Shown: positions 17,113 to 26,720, counted from the first letter of the stretch. The stretch: 64,000 bases of DNA from Paenibacillus woosongensis (GCF_009725165.1 NZ_WNZW01000015.1:1-64000); one strand, 5' to 3'. The notes: generated by a model not told the origin, from the sequence alone. Translations and numbers: made by a program.

Positions 17113-18579
17113 ATGTCCATTCGGCTTAAGCTTATTTTAACGTATATTATCGGCATCATCCTGACTGCAGTAATCGTTACGGCGACTGGGATTGGTGTCG
17201 TCACGGCCTTCCTTTCTTATTTCGCGAACAGTATTGTAAAGGAACAGACTGCAGAGGACGCGATCCATCGAGGCATTGATCTGTTCGTAGACCTGCGTTA
17301 TGCGGAGCGGTATATGCCAGAAGAGCTGGCGTCCCCCTCGTTCGCTGAACAAATTGGAGATCGGCTGGAGCCGTTCGGGGGCTTCGTTGTTGTTCAGCAG
17401 GGAGACCAATGGGCAAGCTATGGTAAATTGAGAGAAGGGGAAGCGTTCCTGGCGCAGATGCAGAAGAACATTTCAACTTCTGGGAAGCATGCGGACGAGG
17501 CGTTCGTGATGACTGAGTGGGAGGGCCGCAAATTGCTCTCCGTGCGCTACGATTTTCCTGGAATGGACGATCCCTTATCGTATTATCTCATCGCCAATGT
17601 GACGGAGACGGGGACCAAGGACAACCAATTCCACATCTTCGTATTTCTAGTCATTGCGGTTATATTCGGTATCATCCTGGTTCCGTTGATCTGGATCACG
17701 ACGAAGGATATCGTACGGCCGCTGCGGCAGCTCGAGCAGGGCTCCCGCCGTATCGCGGAAGGGGATCTGAACTTCAGTCTGCACTCGGAGGTTCGCAATG
17801 AGGTGGGCAGCGTCATTCGCTCGTACGAGAAGATGCGCAGTGAGCTGCAGCGGGCGATCGGCGCCCAGTTGGCGATGGAAGAGAGCCGCAAACAGCTGAT
17901 TTCGAATATTTCGCATGATTTGAAGACGCCGCTGACCTCGATTAAAGGATATGTTGAGGGAATTCGGGAAGGTGTAGCGAATGATCCGGAGAAGCTTAGA
18001 AAGTATATCGACGTCATTCATTCGAAGACGCTCGACATGGACCGAATGATTGACGACCTGTTCCTGTACTCCAAGCTGGATCAGGAACAGGAGAGGTTCG
18101 ACTTCGAAGCGGTGCCGCTCCAGGAGTTCTATCGGCAAACGATAAATGAGCTGTGTATGGAGTACGAGAGCGCCGGCGTTCGTCTGACGGGCGATTACGA
18201 AGCAGGGGCGGACGCTGTCGCGACGATGGATGCCCAGAAGATCAAGCGCGTCATCCTCAACATTGTCGGTAATTCGGTGAAATTTATGGATAAACAGAAT
18301 CCAACGATCCACGTTCATTTCGGCCAGCAAGCGGGGGAATGGGTTATTGCGGTGACTGACAACGGACCCGGGATGGATCCGAGCGAGCTGGAGCAAATCT
18401 TTGACCGTTTCTACCGCGGGGATGTAAACCGGAATCAGAACGCGGCTGGCACGGGGTTGGGCCTGGCGATCGCGAAGCAGATTGTCCGGCGCCATGGTGG
18501 AATGATTTATGCAAAAAGCGAGCCGGGGCGGTTCATGACTGTGATGTTTACCATCCCGATGGTTCAGAATAGAACGTGA
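17113..18579 (+). CDS. Sensor histidine kinase
   Basis: A 488-residue two-component kinase: membrane segment 1 (about 7-35), extracellular sensor of about 140 residues, membrane segment 2 (about 177-198), HAMP (199-250), phosphoacceptor His268 in ISNISHDLKTPLTS, and HATPase with NSVKF, DNGPGMD and GTGLGLAIAKQ boxes. Size and topology are those of large-loop OmpR-partner kinases. It follows the permease by 3 bp; it probably senses a signal handled by the secreted protein or transporter. Confidence 0.92.
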   Translation: MSIRLKLILTYIIGIILTAVIVTATGIGVVTAFLSYFANSIVKEQTAEDAIHRGIDLFVDLRYAERYMPEELASPSFAEQIGDRLEPFGGFVVVQQGDQWASYGKLREGEAFLAQMQKNISTSGKHADEAFVMTEWEGRKLLSVRYDFPGMDDPLSYYLIANVTETGTKDNQFHIFVFLVIAVIFGIILVPLIWITTKDIVRPLRQLEQGSRRIAEGDLNFSLHSEVRNEVGSVIRSYEKMRSELQRAIGAQLAMEESRKQLISNISHDLKTPLTSIKGYVEGIREGVANDPEKLRKYIDVIHSKTLDMDRMIDDLFLYSKLDQEQERFDFEAVPLQEFYRQTINELCMEYESAGVRLTGDYEAGADAVATMDAQKIKRVILNIVGNSVKFMDKQNPTIHVHFGQQAGEWVIAVTDNGPGMDPSELEQIFDRFYRGDVNRNQNAAGTGLGLAIAKQIVRRHGGMIYAKSEPGRFMTVMFTIPMVQNRT

Positions 18580-18593
18580 CTGGAGTGTGTGAG

Positions 18594-19310
18594 ATGTCGA
18601 AGCGGAAGGTGTTAATCGTCGAGGATGACCTAGCGATCGCGGAGTTGGAGCGGGACTACCTCGAAGTTCATGGTTATGAGGTTACCCTTCGGGCAGACGG
18701 CAACGAGGCGCTCAAGGAAGCGCTGGAGCAAGAATACGACCTGATTATTCTGGACGTCATGCTGCCTGGTATGGACGGCTTTGATCTGTTGCGGCGGATC
18801 CGGGAAACGAAGTTTATTCCGGTACTGATGGTCTCCGCCCGCAAGGAGGATATCGACAAAATCAGGGGATTGGGGTTAGGCGCGGATGATTACGTGACCA
18901 AGCCGTTCAGCCCCTCCGAGCTTGTTGCGCGGGTGCGGGCACATCTCGAACGGTATGACCGTTTGACAGGGGTTGCGGCTGGCGCCGGTGCTCCGCCGGT
19001 CCGGAAGCCGCGCGAGCTGAACATCCACGGACTTGTGATTCAGGTCGATGCCAGGCGGGTGACGCTGCATGGGAAGGAAGTCTCGCTCACGGCAAAAGAG
19101 TTTGATCTGCTGCTCTTCCTCGCAGAAAACCCGGATCGGGTATACTCCAAGGATGCGCTGCTGGATAAGGTTTGGGGGATCGAGAACTTCGGCGATTCCG
19201 CCACGGTCACGGTTCATGTCGGAAAGATTCGTGACAAGATCCAGAAAGACCCGTCGCAGCACCAGTTTATCGAGACGGTATGGGGCGCGGGATACCGGTT
19301 TAAGGTTTAA
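18594..19310 (+). CDS. OmpR-family response regulator
   Basis: A 238-residue regulator: receiver domain with phosphoacceptor Asp54 (IILDVMLPG), conserved Lys in VTKPFSPSE, and a C-terminal winged helix (TAKEFDLLLFLAENPDRVYSKD.. and VWGAGYRF). ATG 18594 follows TGGAGTG; a GTG at 18576 overlapping the kinase gene is an alternative. Last gene of the operon begun at 14666 and presumably its activator. Confidence 0.92.
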   Translation: MSKRKVLIVEDDLAIAELERDYLEVHGYEVTLRADGNEALKEALEQEYDLIILDVMLPGMDGFDLLRRIRETKFIPVLMVSARKEDIDKIRGLGLGADDYVTKPFSPSELVARVRAHLERYDRLTGVAAGAGAPPVRKPRELNIHGLVIQVDARRVTLHGKEVSLTAKEFDLLLFLAENPDRVYSKDALLDKVWGIENFGDSATVTVHVGKIRDKIQKDPSQHQFIETVWGAGYRFKV

Positions 19311-19367
19311 TGTGGTGGGAGGTAAAGACGTTTCAAAGAGACTGTAATGATAAGGGATGGAAAGATG

Positions 19368-19410
19368 AGGTCCGGTTAGCTTTGTTTTGTAGCTAATGAG
19401 GACCTTTTTA
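19368..19410 (+). terminator. Rho-independent terminator
   Basis: AGGTCC-GGTTAGCT / AGCTAAT-GA-GGACCT then TTTTT; end of the ABC/two-component operon. The remainder up to 19537 shows no gene. Confidence 0.8.
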
Positions 19411-19537
19411 CTATTCGAAACTATGCGCCCCGTCCTTTCAGAAGCAAATCTTTCTTAATTGGTCCTGATGCTCCACCGGCTGGTACCGGTGCAAGCTGCA
19501 ATGAGCGGATCACAATAGTCACTCCTCAGCTAAGAGG

Positions 19538-20095
19538 TTATTCTGCGAATCTCTCTTCTGAAAAAATATTCATTTTTGAAAATAGTTCCTCGTGATCGAT
19601 AGGCACGTTGCTATCAATCCACCAAGTGACCACACCAAGCACGGCTCCGATGTAGGCCTCTATTTTGATTTGCATGTCGACGGAAATTTCATCCATCGAG
19701 TTATGCTGGGCCAAGTATTCTTTGATGCCCCTCCCCATTTCTTTTCGCAACAGACTCCTCAAGGAATCCCTCTCTTCCGCTAGAAGAATGGAAAACAATT
19801 TCTTATGTTTCTTGGCCAAAGAGAATAATTCCCGGAAATTTTCGGATGGAGAAAAGGAGGCATCAACAAAGCCCTTAAATTCTTCCTCCGCAATTTGTTT
19901 CATCGCACGTGAAAGCAAATCGAATTTATCCTGAAAATGTGTGTAGAACGTAGTTCGATGTACCATCGCCAGATCACAGATCTGCTTCACTGTGATATTC
20001 TCAAACGGGTGTTTGTCCATTAACTCTAACAGAGCAGTGTATAAAAGCTTACGCGTTCTTTTAACTCGAAGGTCTTCGGTTGTTTTACGGTCCAT
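19538..20095 (-). CDS. TetR family regulator (TetR_C_7-like)
   Basis: A 185-residue repressor with the HTH NITVKQICDLAMVHRTTFYTHF and a C-terminal half with WWIDSNVPIDHEELF, typical of the TetR_C_7/DhaS-like group. Divergent from the flavoprotein gene at 20231; a TATACA-TG-TGTATA dyad lies in the shared 135-bp region. Confidence 0.88.
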   Translation of the reverse strand: MDRKTTEDLRVKRTRKLLYTALLELMDKHPFENITVKQICDLAMVHRTTFYTHFQDKFDLLSRAMKQIAEEEFKGFVDASFSPSENFRELFSLAKKHKKLFSILLAEERDSLRSLLRKEMGRGIKEYLAQHNSMDEISVDMQIKIEAYIGAVLGVVTWWIDSNVPIDHEELFSKMNIFSEERFAE

Positions 20096-20198
20096 GACAG
20101 ATTCCTCTCCCTGTATCGTTTCTCGACATATCCCTGATTTTATCGGTTGTGGTAATTAATTATACATTATACTATTTATTCTACAAATACACTTTAAA

Positions 20199-20212
20199 TA
20201 TACATGTGTATA
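20199..20212. promoter_or_regulatory. Candidate TetR operator
   Basis: TATACATGTGTATA, a 6+2+6 palindrome immediately ahead of the AAGGAG of the flavoprotein gene and between it and the divergent TetR gene. Confidence 0.45.
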
Positions 20213-20230
20213 ATTAAGGAGTGGATATTA

Positions 20231-21484
20231 ATGGCCAATTTAAGTACAGAATGTCAGCTCACTGAACTTGAACAGCAATTGCTAGACCGGGCAGCCGAGT
20301 TAGTTCCCTATCTGCAGAAGTTCGGTACGATGATTGATGAAGAACGGCATATTCCTGAAGAAGTGATTCAAAAAATTTCAGATGCGGGGCTGTTTAAGCT
20401 GGGCACACCGAAAGAGTACGGGGGTCATGAGGTTGGTATTCGCGCCATGGTCGAGATTGTATCCGAGGTGGCCAAGGGGAATGGTTCTGTTGGCTGGGTC
20501 GTTCAAATCATCAACGGAAATAACTATAATGCAGCACTATCCTTACCTCCGGTCGTATTAGATTCGATCTATAACCCGGTAGAGGAGATCCGCTTTTGTT
20601 CTGTGTTGCTGGCACAAAAAACGGTCTTGAAGAAAGTAGACGGAGGATATTTGGTAGAGGAAGGATTGTGGAGGTTCGGTTCAGGTTCAAAGCATGCCAC
20701 ACATGCCTTGTTGAACTTGAAGGACGTAAAGTCCATGCAAGAAAGCAAAGCTGTTGAGATGATGCTGGCCGTTGTGCCGATGAGTGAAGTGACGATTGTT
20801 GATGATTGGTATACGATGAGTTTAAAAGGATCCGCAAGCAATAGTCTGAAAATCAAAAATGTGTTCATCCCCGACAAATATGTCGTTACCCATCAGGAAG
20901 GTTCGCTGCCTGCCCAGTTGCAGGGGCGTGACAGATACAGGCCTTACGGTCAGCTTATTATCAGTATCACAACAGGAATAAGCGCAATTCTCGGACTCGC
21001 CAGGGGGGCTGTCGAGTATTTTGTTGAACGAGCACCTCATAAGGGAATTTCGATGACGGTTCATACTTCTCAAGCGGCAGTGGGTCATATTCAATATAAA
21101 GTAGGACTTGCGGCGATGAAGGTCGAATCCGCTCATCTTCATATCAGTCGAACGATTAACCATTTGGAGCGTCACGTGCAAAACACAGAACCGTTTAGTT
21201 TAAGGGAAATGGCACAGCTGCAGACAGATATGACCTATGCAGCCATGTTGTGCTGGGAAGCCGTAGATCTGCTAATGGCAGAGAGCGGAGGGAGTGTGAT
21301 TGCCGACTCCAATCGCTTGTCCCAAATATTCCGGGACATTCGAGGTGGTTCCAATCATGCGCTGACTACCGCATCGACTGGACTAGAACTATACGGAAGA
21401 ATACTAATGGGTTTGCCTCCACAGCATCTCATGACAATAGGTGCAGCATCTGTTTTAAATGGGGCAAGGGGGAGGGTCACATGA
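20231..21484 (+). CDS. Acyl-CoA dehydrogenase-fold flavin monooxygenase
   Basis: A 417-residue protein of the Acyl-CoA_dh_2 group, which includes the oxygenase subunits of two-component flavin monooxygenases (HpaB/HsaA-like): IDEERHIPEEVIQKISDAGLF and GTPKEYGGHEV near the N-terminus, GNGSVGWVVQ around residue 85, and IFRDIRGGSNHAL near 380. It probably hydroxylates an organic substrate using reduced flavin from a separate reductase. AAGGAGTG precedes ATG 20231. Overlaps the next gene by 4 bp; likely repressed by the divergent TetR. Confidence 0.85.
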   Translation: MANLSTECQLTELEQQLLDRAAELVPYLQKFGTMIDEERHIPEEVIQKISDAGLFKLGTPKEYGGHEVGIRAMVEIVSEVAKGNGSVGWVVQIINGNNYNAALSLPPVVLDSIYNPVEEIRFCSVLLAQKTVLKKVDGGYLVEEGLWRFGSGSKHATHALLNLKDVKSMQESKAVEMMLAVVPMSEVTIVDDWYTMSLKGSASNSLKIKNVFIPDKYVVTHQEGSLPAQLQGRDRYRPYGQLIISITTGISAILGLARGAVEYFVERAPHKGISMTVHTSQAAVGHIQYKVGLAAMKVESAHLHISRTINHLERHVQNTEPFSLREMAQLQTDMTYAAMLCWEAVDLLMAESGGSVIADSNRLSQIFRDIRGGSNHALTTASTGLELYGRILMGLPPQHLMTIGAASVLNGARGRVT

Positions 21485-22095
21485 CTCTTTCACCCTCTCT
21501 CCGTAAGCTTGTACTCGCTATACATGTAATTACTACCATGGGATGGCTCGGCTCTGCAGCCGCTTATATCCCCCTAGCCGCCTATCTCCTAAACAATCAA
21601 GATGCCGATACGATACGATCTGCTATTCAAATGATGTCCATGGTTGTTAATTTTATTGTGGTCCCTGTGGCTTTTGCCTCGCTGCTCACCGGAGTTGCGT
21701 TATCCCTTGGCACCAGGTGGGGATTGTTCCGTCATTATTGGATCTCTTTTAAGCTTTTGTTTACTGTAATAGCCCTGTTTATGTTGGTCGCATACTTAGT
21801 AGAGCTCAACCATGCAGCTTCCATAGCATCAAAAAGTACATTGTCGAGCACCGACCTAAGTATTTTGAAGGATTCCATTCACATCGTACACCCAAGTGGA
21901 GGGCTGTTAGTCGTGCTTGTGGCAACAATCTTGTCGGTATACAAACCAAAAGGTATGACTAAGTATGGATGGCGTAAGCAGCAGGAAATTAAAAACAGTA
22001 CCGAGCGTTATACAACACCAGTCTGGATCAAAATTCTGGGGTCCGCGGTAATCCTTTTGCTTCTGCTAATCGTTGCTTTAATCCTTTTCAATTAG
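21481..22095 (+). CDS. DUF2269-like integral membrane protein
   Basis: A 204-residue protein with five membrane segments (about 9-30, 42-68, 82-105, 132-152, 178-202). The HVITTMGWLGSAAAYIPLA start resembles DUF2269 proteins. Overlaps the flavoprotein gene by ATGA, so the two are translationally coupled; it may supply or anchor a partner. Confidence 0.75.
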   Translation: MTLSPSLRKLVLAIHVITTMGWLGSAAAYIPLAAYLLNNQDADTIRSAIQMMSMVVNFIVVPVAFASLLTGVALSLGTRWGLFRHYWISFKLLFTVIALFMLVAYLVELNHAASIASKSTLSSTDLSILKDSIHIVHPSGGLLVVLVATILSVYKPKGMTKYGWRKQQEIKNSTERYTTPVWIKILGSAVILLLLLIVALILFN

Positions 22096-22241
22096 AATCT
22101 ATTAGATAAGCGGTAAAAACGATCTGTAAGGCAGACGTCACAAGAGCGGAAGTCAAGATCAGGGTACAACCATTGTCGATAAAGTCGGGTCTGGGTTGAA
22201 ATATAGTAAAGCATGAGAAATTTTCAAAACGGGGTGACGGC

Positions 22242-22810
22242 GTGGTGAAAGAGGGAACAGACCATTATTCAGAAATCGACGAAGTCATTGCCTATATTCA
22301 AGCATATTGACGAACCGCTTCAACTTTCGCATCTGGCCGACATTGCGTTATACAGCCCATATCATTTTACGCGCATCTTCAAAGAGAAGATCGGGCTTCC
22401 GCCCTTGTATTATGTCTCGGCTCTCCGATTGCAGAAGGCCAAAGACCTGCTGCTGCAGACGGCTTGACCATTCGCGATATCGGATTAGATCGGGCAGCGA
22501 TCCCCGAAGGGCTCCCATTATACGGACGCTGCTTCCTTCATTGGGGCGCTTCCGTTTTGTGGATGTCAGGCCTGGCACTTATTATTTGATGGCAACGTCT
22601 GTCTCTTGGGAGATGCAGACGAAGGATTTCCTGCTGCCGCATGCTACCTTGCGTACCCGATCGCACGCGCCGATTGTCGTTCAACCTCATACACCTGTAC
22701 ATTACCAGGAAGTCATGCTTCATCCTGCCCGGCAAGATGATCCCCCGATTCTTGTATCTTTGCCGTTGCTTATGCAGAACTTTCTCAATCTAAAGAATCA
22801 ATCCTGGTAG
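22242..22810 (+). pseudogene. Broken AraC family regulator
   Basis: Three reading frames together give an AraC DNA-binding domain: IDEVIAYIQAY (frame ending TGA 22308), IDEPLQLSHLADIALYSPYHF..RIFKEKIGLPP..YVSALRLQKAKDLLLQT (stop 22465), then TIRDIGL.IGQRS..SHYTDAASF. Two frame changes and two stops break it. A C-terminal segment beginning PGTYYLMATSVSWEMQTKDFL follows, as in AraC proteins with a carboxypeptidase-regulatory-like tail. Confidence 0.75.
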
Positions 22811-22896
22811 CGGAAGTAGAGTCTATGGTCTGGAAAATATAAAAAGGTCAGCCTAATGGCCAACCAGTGTAATAGGGGAGTGGACGCGCGATCTGT

Positions 22897-23298
22897 CTAG
22901 CTCGGTTTAACCTCGTTGGAAATCATCCACAGCACGCCGAATTTGTCCTCAAGCTGTCCGTGCAGGGCGCCCCAGAAAGCAGGTTCTAAGGGGTACTTCA
23001 CCTTGCCGCCTTCCGCAAGCTTCGCGAAGGCTTCGCGAGCTTCGTCCTCCGTTGCGAATTCCAGTGACAAGTTGATATTGTTCCTGCAATGAATCGGTTC
23101 GAAGGAGTCAGACATGTAGAGATTAACTCCGCCCGCCACAAGGCTCAGGTGAACGACCTTGTCCTTGATGGCGTCATTTGAATCGGGCAGCTGTCCGTAT
23201 GTCATGATGGAGAGAACCTCTCCTCCTAGCGCATTCGTGTAAAACTCAGCTTGTGATCTTGCATCCTCGGATAAAATGTAGGTTGTGTGTTTAGCCAT
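22897..23298 (-). CDS. VOC family protein (PhnB-like)
   Basis: A 133-residue glyoxalase-fold protein of the PhnB/3-demethylubiquinone-like group: YILSEDARSQAEFYTNALGGEV, LSIMTYGQ and the C-terminal FWGALHGQLEDKFGVLWMIS. Metal-ligand positions are not complete, as is usual in PhnB-like proteins. A decayed paralogue lies at 25484-25665. Stands alone, with AAAGGATG ahead of the start on the minus strand. Confidence 0.85.
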   Translation of the reverse strand: MAKHTTYILSEDARSQAEFYTNALGGEVLSIMTYGQLPDSNDAIKDKVVHLSLVAGGVNLYMSDSFEPIHCRNNINLSLEFATEDEAREAFAKLAEGGKVKYPLEPAFWGALHGQLEDKFGVLWMISNEVKPS

Positions 23299-23585
23299 TG
23301 TTCGTACATCCTTTCTTCGTCATATTTGAATTTTTATAAACTCAGTATAGCATTCGATCCACAAGTGGATTTCTTCTGAATTGCTACGATTTCGCATCTG
23401 GTCATTCGGTTAAATTTCAATACGACGACGAAGTAAGTTAGATGCAAGAATAAATTAGGGGGCGTAGAGGAATTTGGTAAGGTGGTAGCGATGTCCATGT
23501 CAAACTTCCGATCGGTAACAAGTTGATTATTTGCCGGGAATAGATAATTTAACGCAAGCTTCTGAACGATAAGGGACGTTTGACT

Positions 23586-24548
23586 TTAGAAATGAATGAT
23601 GACGTTCCCTTTTTTACGTTCGGTCTCTACATATTCGTGGGCATCCGCCAGACGCTCCAAAGGATATCGACGATCAATCACGGCATTCAGTGTTCCATGG
23701 TTGGCGAGTTCCATGAGAAACGTCAAATTCGTTTTATTTTGCATAAGCCCGGCTGTTGCAAAAACAGCCTTTTTGCCTTTAAACAGAGATGTCCACATCA
23801 TTTGCAGGAGGATAGACAAACTGGGTGCGGTCGTCAGATAAATTCCCTTGGCCGTAAGCGCGCGCTTGCATGCCGAGAAGGAACATTTGCCTACAGCATC
23901 AAAAACGACATCATAGACTTTGTCCGCCTTCGTGAAATCTTCCTGGGTATAATCAATAACAAAATCTGCCCCTGCTTTTCTTACCAGACTTTCGTTGCCG
24001 CCAGAGCAAACACCGGTTACTTCAGCGCCATAGTATTTGGCCAATTGCACCGCATAGATGCCTACGGCCCCTGAGGCGCCATTAATTAGTACTTTCTGTC
24101 CTCCCCGCAATTTCGCCTTATCCCTTAGAAACGTCAATGCTGTGGCTCCTCCGTCACAGACGGCGACAGCTTCTTCGAAGGTGAGGGTGTCCGGTATAAC
24201 CGCAAGAGGGCTTTCTTCGGAAAGACACTTGTATTCGGCGTAAGCACCGAAGGTTTTAACGCTCATCCCCAAGACGCGGTCCCCTGGCTTAAAATGCTGT
24301 ATTTCCTTGCCGACGGCATCGATCACTCCCGCTAGCTCGCATCCTCCAATGGCATATTTCGGCCTGGACCATCCATAAATCAATTTAATCATCGACGGAT
24401 CGCCCTTGCGAAAAGCGCAATCCGACGGCCCTACTGACACTGCCTGGATACGTATGCGAATTTCTTTGTCTCCAGGCGACGGTTCTGCGACTTCTTGCAG
24501 ATTAATAACTTCCGGTGGACCATACGAGTTTTGAACCATTGCTTTCAT
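23586..24548 (-). CDS. MDR-family NAD(P)-dependent oxidoreductase (quinone reductase type)
   Basis: A 320-residue medium-chain dehydrogenase without zinc ligands. GroES-like N-terminal half (MKAMVQNSYGPPEVINLQEV, GDRVLGM near 95) and a Rossmann half with NGASGAVGIYAVQLAKYYGAEV around residues 153-174. It should reduce quinones or enones with NADPH. Divergent from a Crp/Fnr-type regulator, one of several such regulator-reductase pairs here; a paralogue with 60-odd similar positions lies at 48054. Confidence 0.9.
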   Translation of the reverse strand: MKAMVQNSYGPPEVINLQEVAEPSPGDKEIRIRIQAVSVGPSDCAFRKGDPSMIKLIYGWSRPKYAIGGCELAGVIDAVGKEIQHFKPGDRVLGMSVKTFGAYAEYKCLSEESPLAVIPDTLTFEEAVAVCDGGATALTFLRDKAKLRGGQKVLINGASGAVGIYAVQLAKYYGAEVTGVCSGGNESLVRKAGADFVIDYTQEDFTKADKVYDVVFDAVGKCSFSACKRALTAKGIYLTTAPSLSILLQMMWTSLFKGKKAVFATAGLMQNKTNLTFLMELANHGTLNAVIDRRYPLERLADAHEYVETERKKGNVIIHF

Positions 24549-24670
24549 GGGTGTTCCCTCCTACCGGTAATTTTAAATGCTCCTTTGCATCGGCCCTTTA
24601 CAATAAGCCCCAACCGTTAGAATATGAATAAGAGAAGAAACGGAAGAGAAGGAGCTGAAGGGCACTGGCA

Positions 24671-25276
24671 ATGAAAGATATTTTATATAAATACATATCG
24701 AGGTGGACTTCCCTTAACGAGGAAGATCAGCAAGCCATAATGAACGAAATTTGTACGGAGGAATTTTCAAAAGGAACCGTTATCTTCCATCAAGGAGATA
24801 TTCCTACAGCATGCTATTTCATCTTGAAAGGCTGCGTAAGGCAGTATTCGCTCGATGAAGAGGGTAGAGAGGTTACGTCCAATTTTTACACCGAGGAGCA
24901 AGCCATCGCGATTTTCAATTATCACAAACCTGACAAGTCTTCCGATTACACTTTCGTGTGTGTAGAAGATTCGGTCATGGTCGTTGGCGATCTGGATAAG
25001 GAACAGGACATGTATGACAAGCATCCTCAGTTAGAATTAATGACTCGAAGGATGATAGAGGAGAACTTCAGTGAGGTTCAAGAGGAATTCGCTGCTTTTA
25101 TCGCTTCTTCGCCTGAAGAACGCTTCAAGACACTTCTAATGAAACGCCCTTCGCTGATCGACCGGGTACCCCAACATCAACTGGCTAGTTATCTCGGCAT
25201 TACGCCGGAGTCACTAAGCAGAATTAAGAAGAGAATCCTTGGAATATCCATGAAAACACCCCCTAAGTTCAAGTAA
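24671..25276 (+). CDS. Crp/Fnr family transcriptional regulator
   Basis: A 201-residue protein: cyclic-nucleotide-binding beta-barrel (residues about 20-125; FSKGTVIFHQGDIPTACYFILKG) and a short C-terminal HTH (HQLASYLGITPESLSRIKKRI). No cysteine cluster for an Fe-S centre is seen. ATG 24671 follows GAAGGAGCTGAAGG. Divergent from the quinone-reductase-type gene. Confidence 0.88.
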   Translation: MKDILYKYISRWTSLNEEDQQAIMNEICTEEFSKGTVIFHQGDIPTACYFILKGCVRQYSLDEEGREVTSNFYTEEQAIAIFNYHKPDKSSDYTFVCVEDSVMVVGDLDKEQDMYDKHPQLELMTRRMIEENFSEVQEEFAAFIASSPEERFKTLLMKRPSLIDRVPQHQLASYLGITPESLSRIKKRILGISMKTPPKFK

Positions 25277-25483
25277 TGACTACATTGTAACTAGGGGGCT
25301 GGTTTCGTGCATTGACTTAAGTCAAGAGATGAGCCAGGAGGTTGATTATAGTTAAAGTTTCCCTGGAATTCAGCGGCAAAAGATTGTTGAGGCGTCTCTA
25401 ACACTGTGACTCGGAATTACAGAATTGCCATCTACTTAAAAAATGCAGGTAAGTCGATTTTTCCTTCTTAGATTCGTCGCATA
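25277..25483. other. Intergenic stretch with a perfect 14-bp palindrome
   Basis: No gene is visible. TTGACTTAAGTCAA (25312-25325) is a perfect palindrome. The sequence TTAAAGTTTCCCTGGAATT at 25352 recurs with little change at 30766. Confidence 0.35.
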
Positions 25484-25665
25484 ACACTTACATTCAATCG
25501 GAGGACGCGAGAACACAGGCTGCATTCTATGCGCAAGCATTAGGAGGGGAAATCCGTTCGATTATGACTTACGGCAAGTTCCCGGAACGCCGGAAGCGAA
25601 CAAGGATAACGTGATGCATTTGGTACTGTCTGTAGCCGGTGAGAATATACTGTTCCTTGCTGACT
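25484..25665 (+). pseudogene. Decayed PhnB-like VOC gene
   Basis: Encodes TYIQSEDARTQAAFYAQALGG then EIRSIMTYGKF in one frame and GTPEANKDNVMHLVLSVAGEN in the next, matching residues 6-70 of the intact VOC protein at 22897-23298. A frameshift at about 25585, no start and no C-terminal half. Confidence 0.75.
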
Positions 25666-25767
25666 TCGCCTTAAAGAGATACGCTGTGTTGTTTTACAGA
25701 GTTCTTGATTACTCCAGTGAGGACACATTATTGATTGCTTTTACCCGTTCGTAACGCTACTTGAAGA

Positions 25768-25792
25768 AAGACTGCCCATGCGAGGCAGTCTT
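25768..25792. terminator. Hairpin without a strong T-run
   Basis: AAGACTGCC-CATGCGA-GGCAGTCTT, followed by TACCG on the plus strand and TCTTC on the minus strand. A weak terminator or a remnant. The stretch 25793-26010 holds no recognisable gene. Confidence 0.45.
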
Positions 25793-26010
25793 ACCGTAAA
25801 CGATCACTTTTAGGGTTTCGTTTCTCGATTTACATCGTAATCGATCGGGTATATTTGGAAAGTAGTTACATTTAAGTGCATTAGTTTCAAAAAATGAACT
25901 ATGGAGTGGTTGTGATGATGGATCATATACCTGTCCGGCCGTTAAACCGATTCTGGAGCATGGCGCACATTTACAGATAGAGACGAATGAGATTTGAAGA
26001 AGAAGAGTCA

Positions 26011-26571
26011 CTATTTATGGATTTGATTTCTTTCCAGCAGGGCCCATAATTCCCGAGCCAATTGGTTGGCAGGGACAGGCATTTTATTAAGGATCCACCA
26101 CTCCACGATGCCTACGATCGCTGAAGCCATGAATTGAACGAGAATATCCTTGTTCATCCCTTTATTGATGCCGCTCATATTCACCTGTTCTTGTATACCC
26201 TTCACCATGAATTGGTGCATGCGATCCCGAAAGGAAGGCATCCCCTCATTATTCAACATCGAGGTATAGAACTGGTAATGATCTTCCAAATATTCCGTGG
26301 TCGCAAGAATGGAATCGAATGTAGGGAAATGTGTTGGGTCGTGCCCCTGTAATGCACAGATCCGCAGTAGTTCGGCAAATTGTTCCTCAATGCATTTGTC
26401 TAGCAGTTGAAACTTATCTAAGTAATGCAAATAGAACGTGCCCCGGTTCAGGTTGGCCCTTTCCGATATGAGATGAACGGTAATATCTTTGAAGTCTTTT
26501 TCAGCCATGAGCTCGAAAAAGGCCTTTTTTATGGCTTCCCGCGATTTTAAGATTCGGCGATCCACGGTCAT
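26011..26571 (-). CDS. TetR family regulator
   Basis: A 186-residue repressor: HTH DITVHLISERANLNRGTFYLHY (residues 27-48) and a C-terminal half with IVGIVEWWILNKMPVPANQLARE as in TetR_C_7-type proteins. Divergent from the quinone oxidoreductase at 26739; ATG-AA-CAT type dyads occur on both sides of the intergenic region. Confidence 0.88.
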   Translation of the reverse strand: MTVDRRILKSREAIKKAFFELMAEKDFKDITVHLISERANLNRGTFYLHYLDKFQLLDKCIEEQFAELLRICALQGHDPTHFPTFDSILATTEYLEDHYQFYTSMLNNEGMPSFRDRMHQFMVKGIQEQVNMSGINKGMNKDILVQFMASAIVGIVEWWILNKMPVPANQLARELWALLERNQIHK

Positions 26572-26590
26572 CGTTACTACCTCCTATATA

Positions 26591-26720
26591 AAATGAACAT
26601 TTATGAAAATCATGTTGATTAGTGAACAATCCAAGCATGATTAACGATTGAACTCTTCCAGATCAAGACTTACAATTTTATTGTATTAGACGAGTGTTAA
26701 TTAATCAACGTATGTTCATA
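26591..26720. promoter_or_regulatory. Paired candidate TetR operators
   Basis: AAATG-AA-CATTT (26591-26602), close to the TetR start, and TATG-TT-CATA (26711-26720), just before the RBS of the divergent oxidoreductase. They share the ATGAACAT/ATGTTCAT core. Confidence 0.4.

Noticed and set aside
20205..20220. TATAAT at 20209 as the promoter of the flavoprotein gene
   Set aside because: Transcription would start at or after the Shine-Dalgarno (20216-20220), so it cannot serve the gene; it is better seen as part of the palindrome.
22307..22810. 167-residue reading MTNRFNFRIW... as a gene
   Set aside because: It starts in a shadow frame of the AraC DNA-binding domain; only its last part looks like real coding sequence, so the region is called a broken AraC gene.
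25793..26010. HxlR-like or zinc-protein fragment around 25890-26000
   Set aside because: A short reading (CPAVKPILEHGAHLQIET) looked protein-like, but it is too short and matches no family convincingly.
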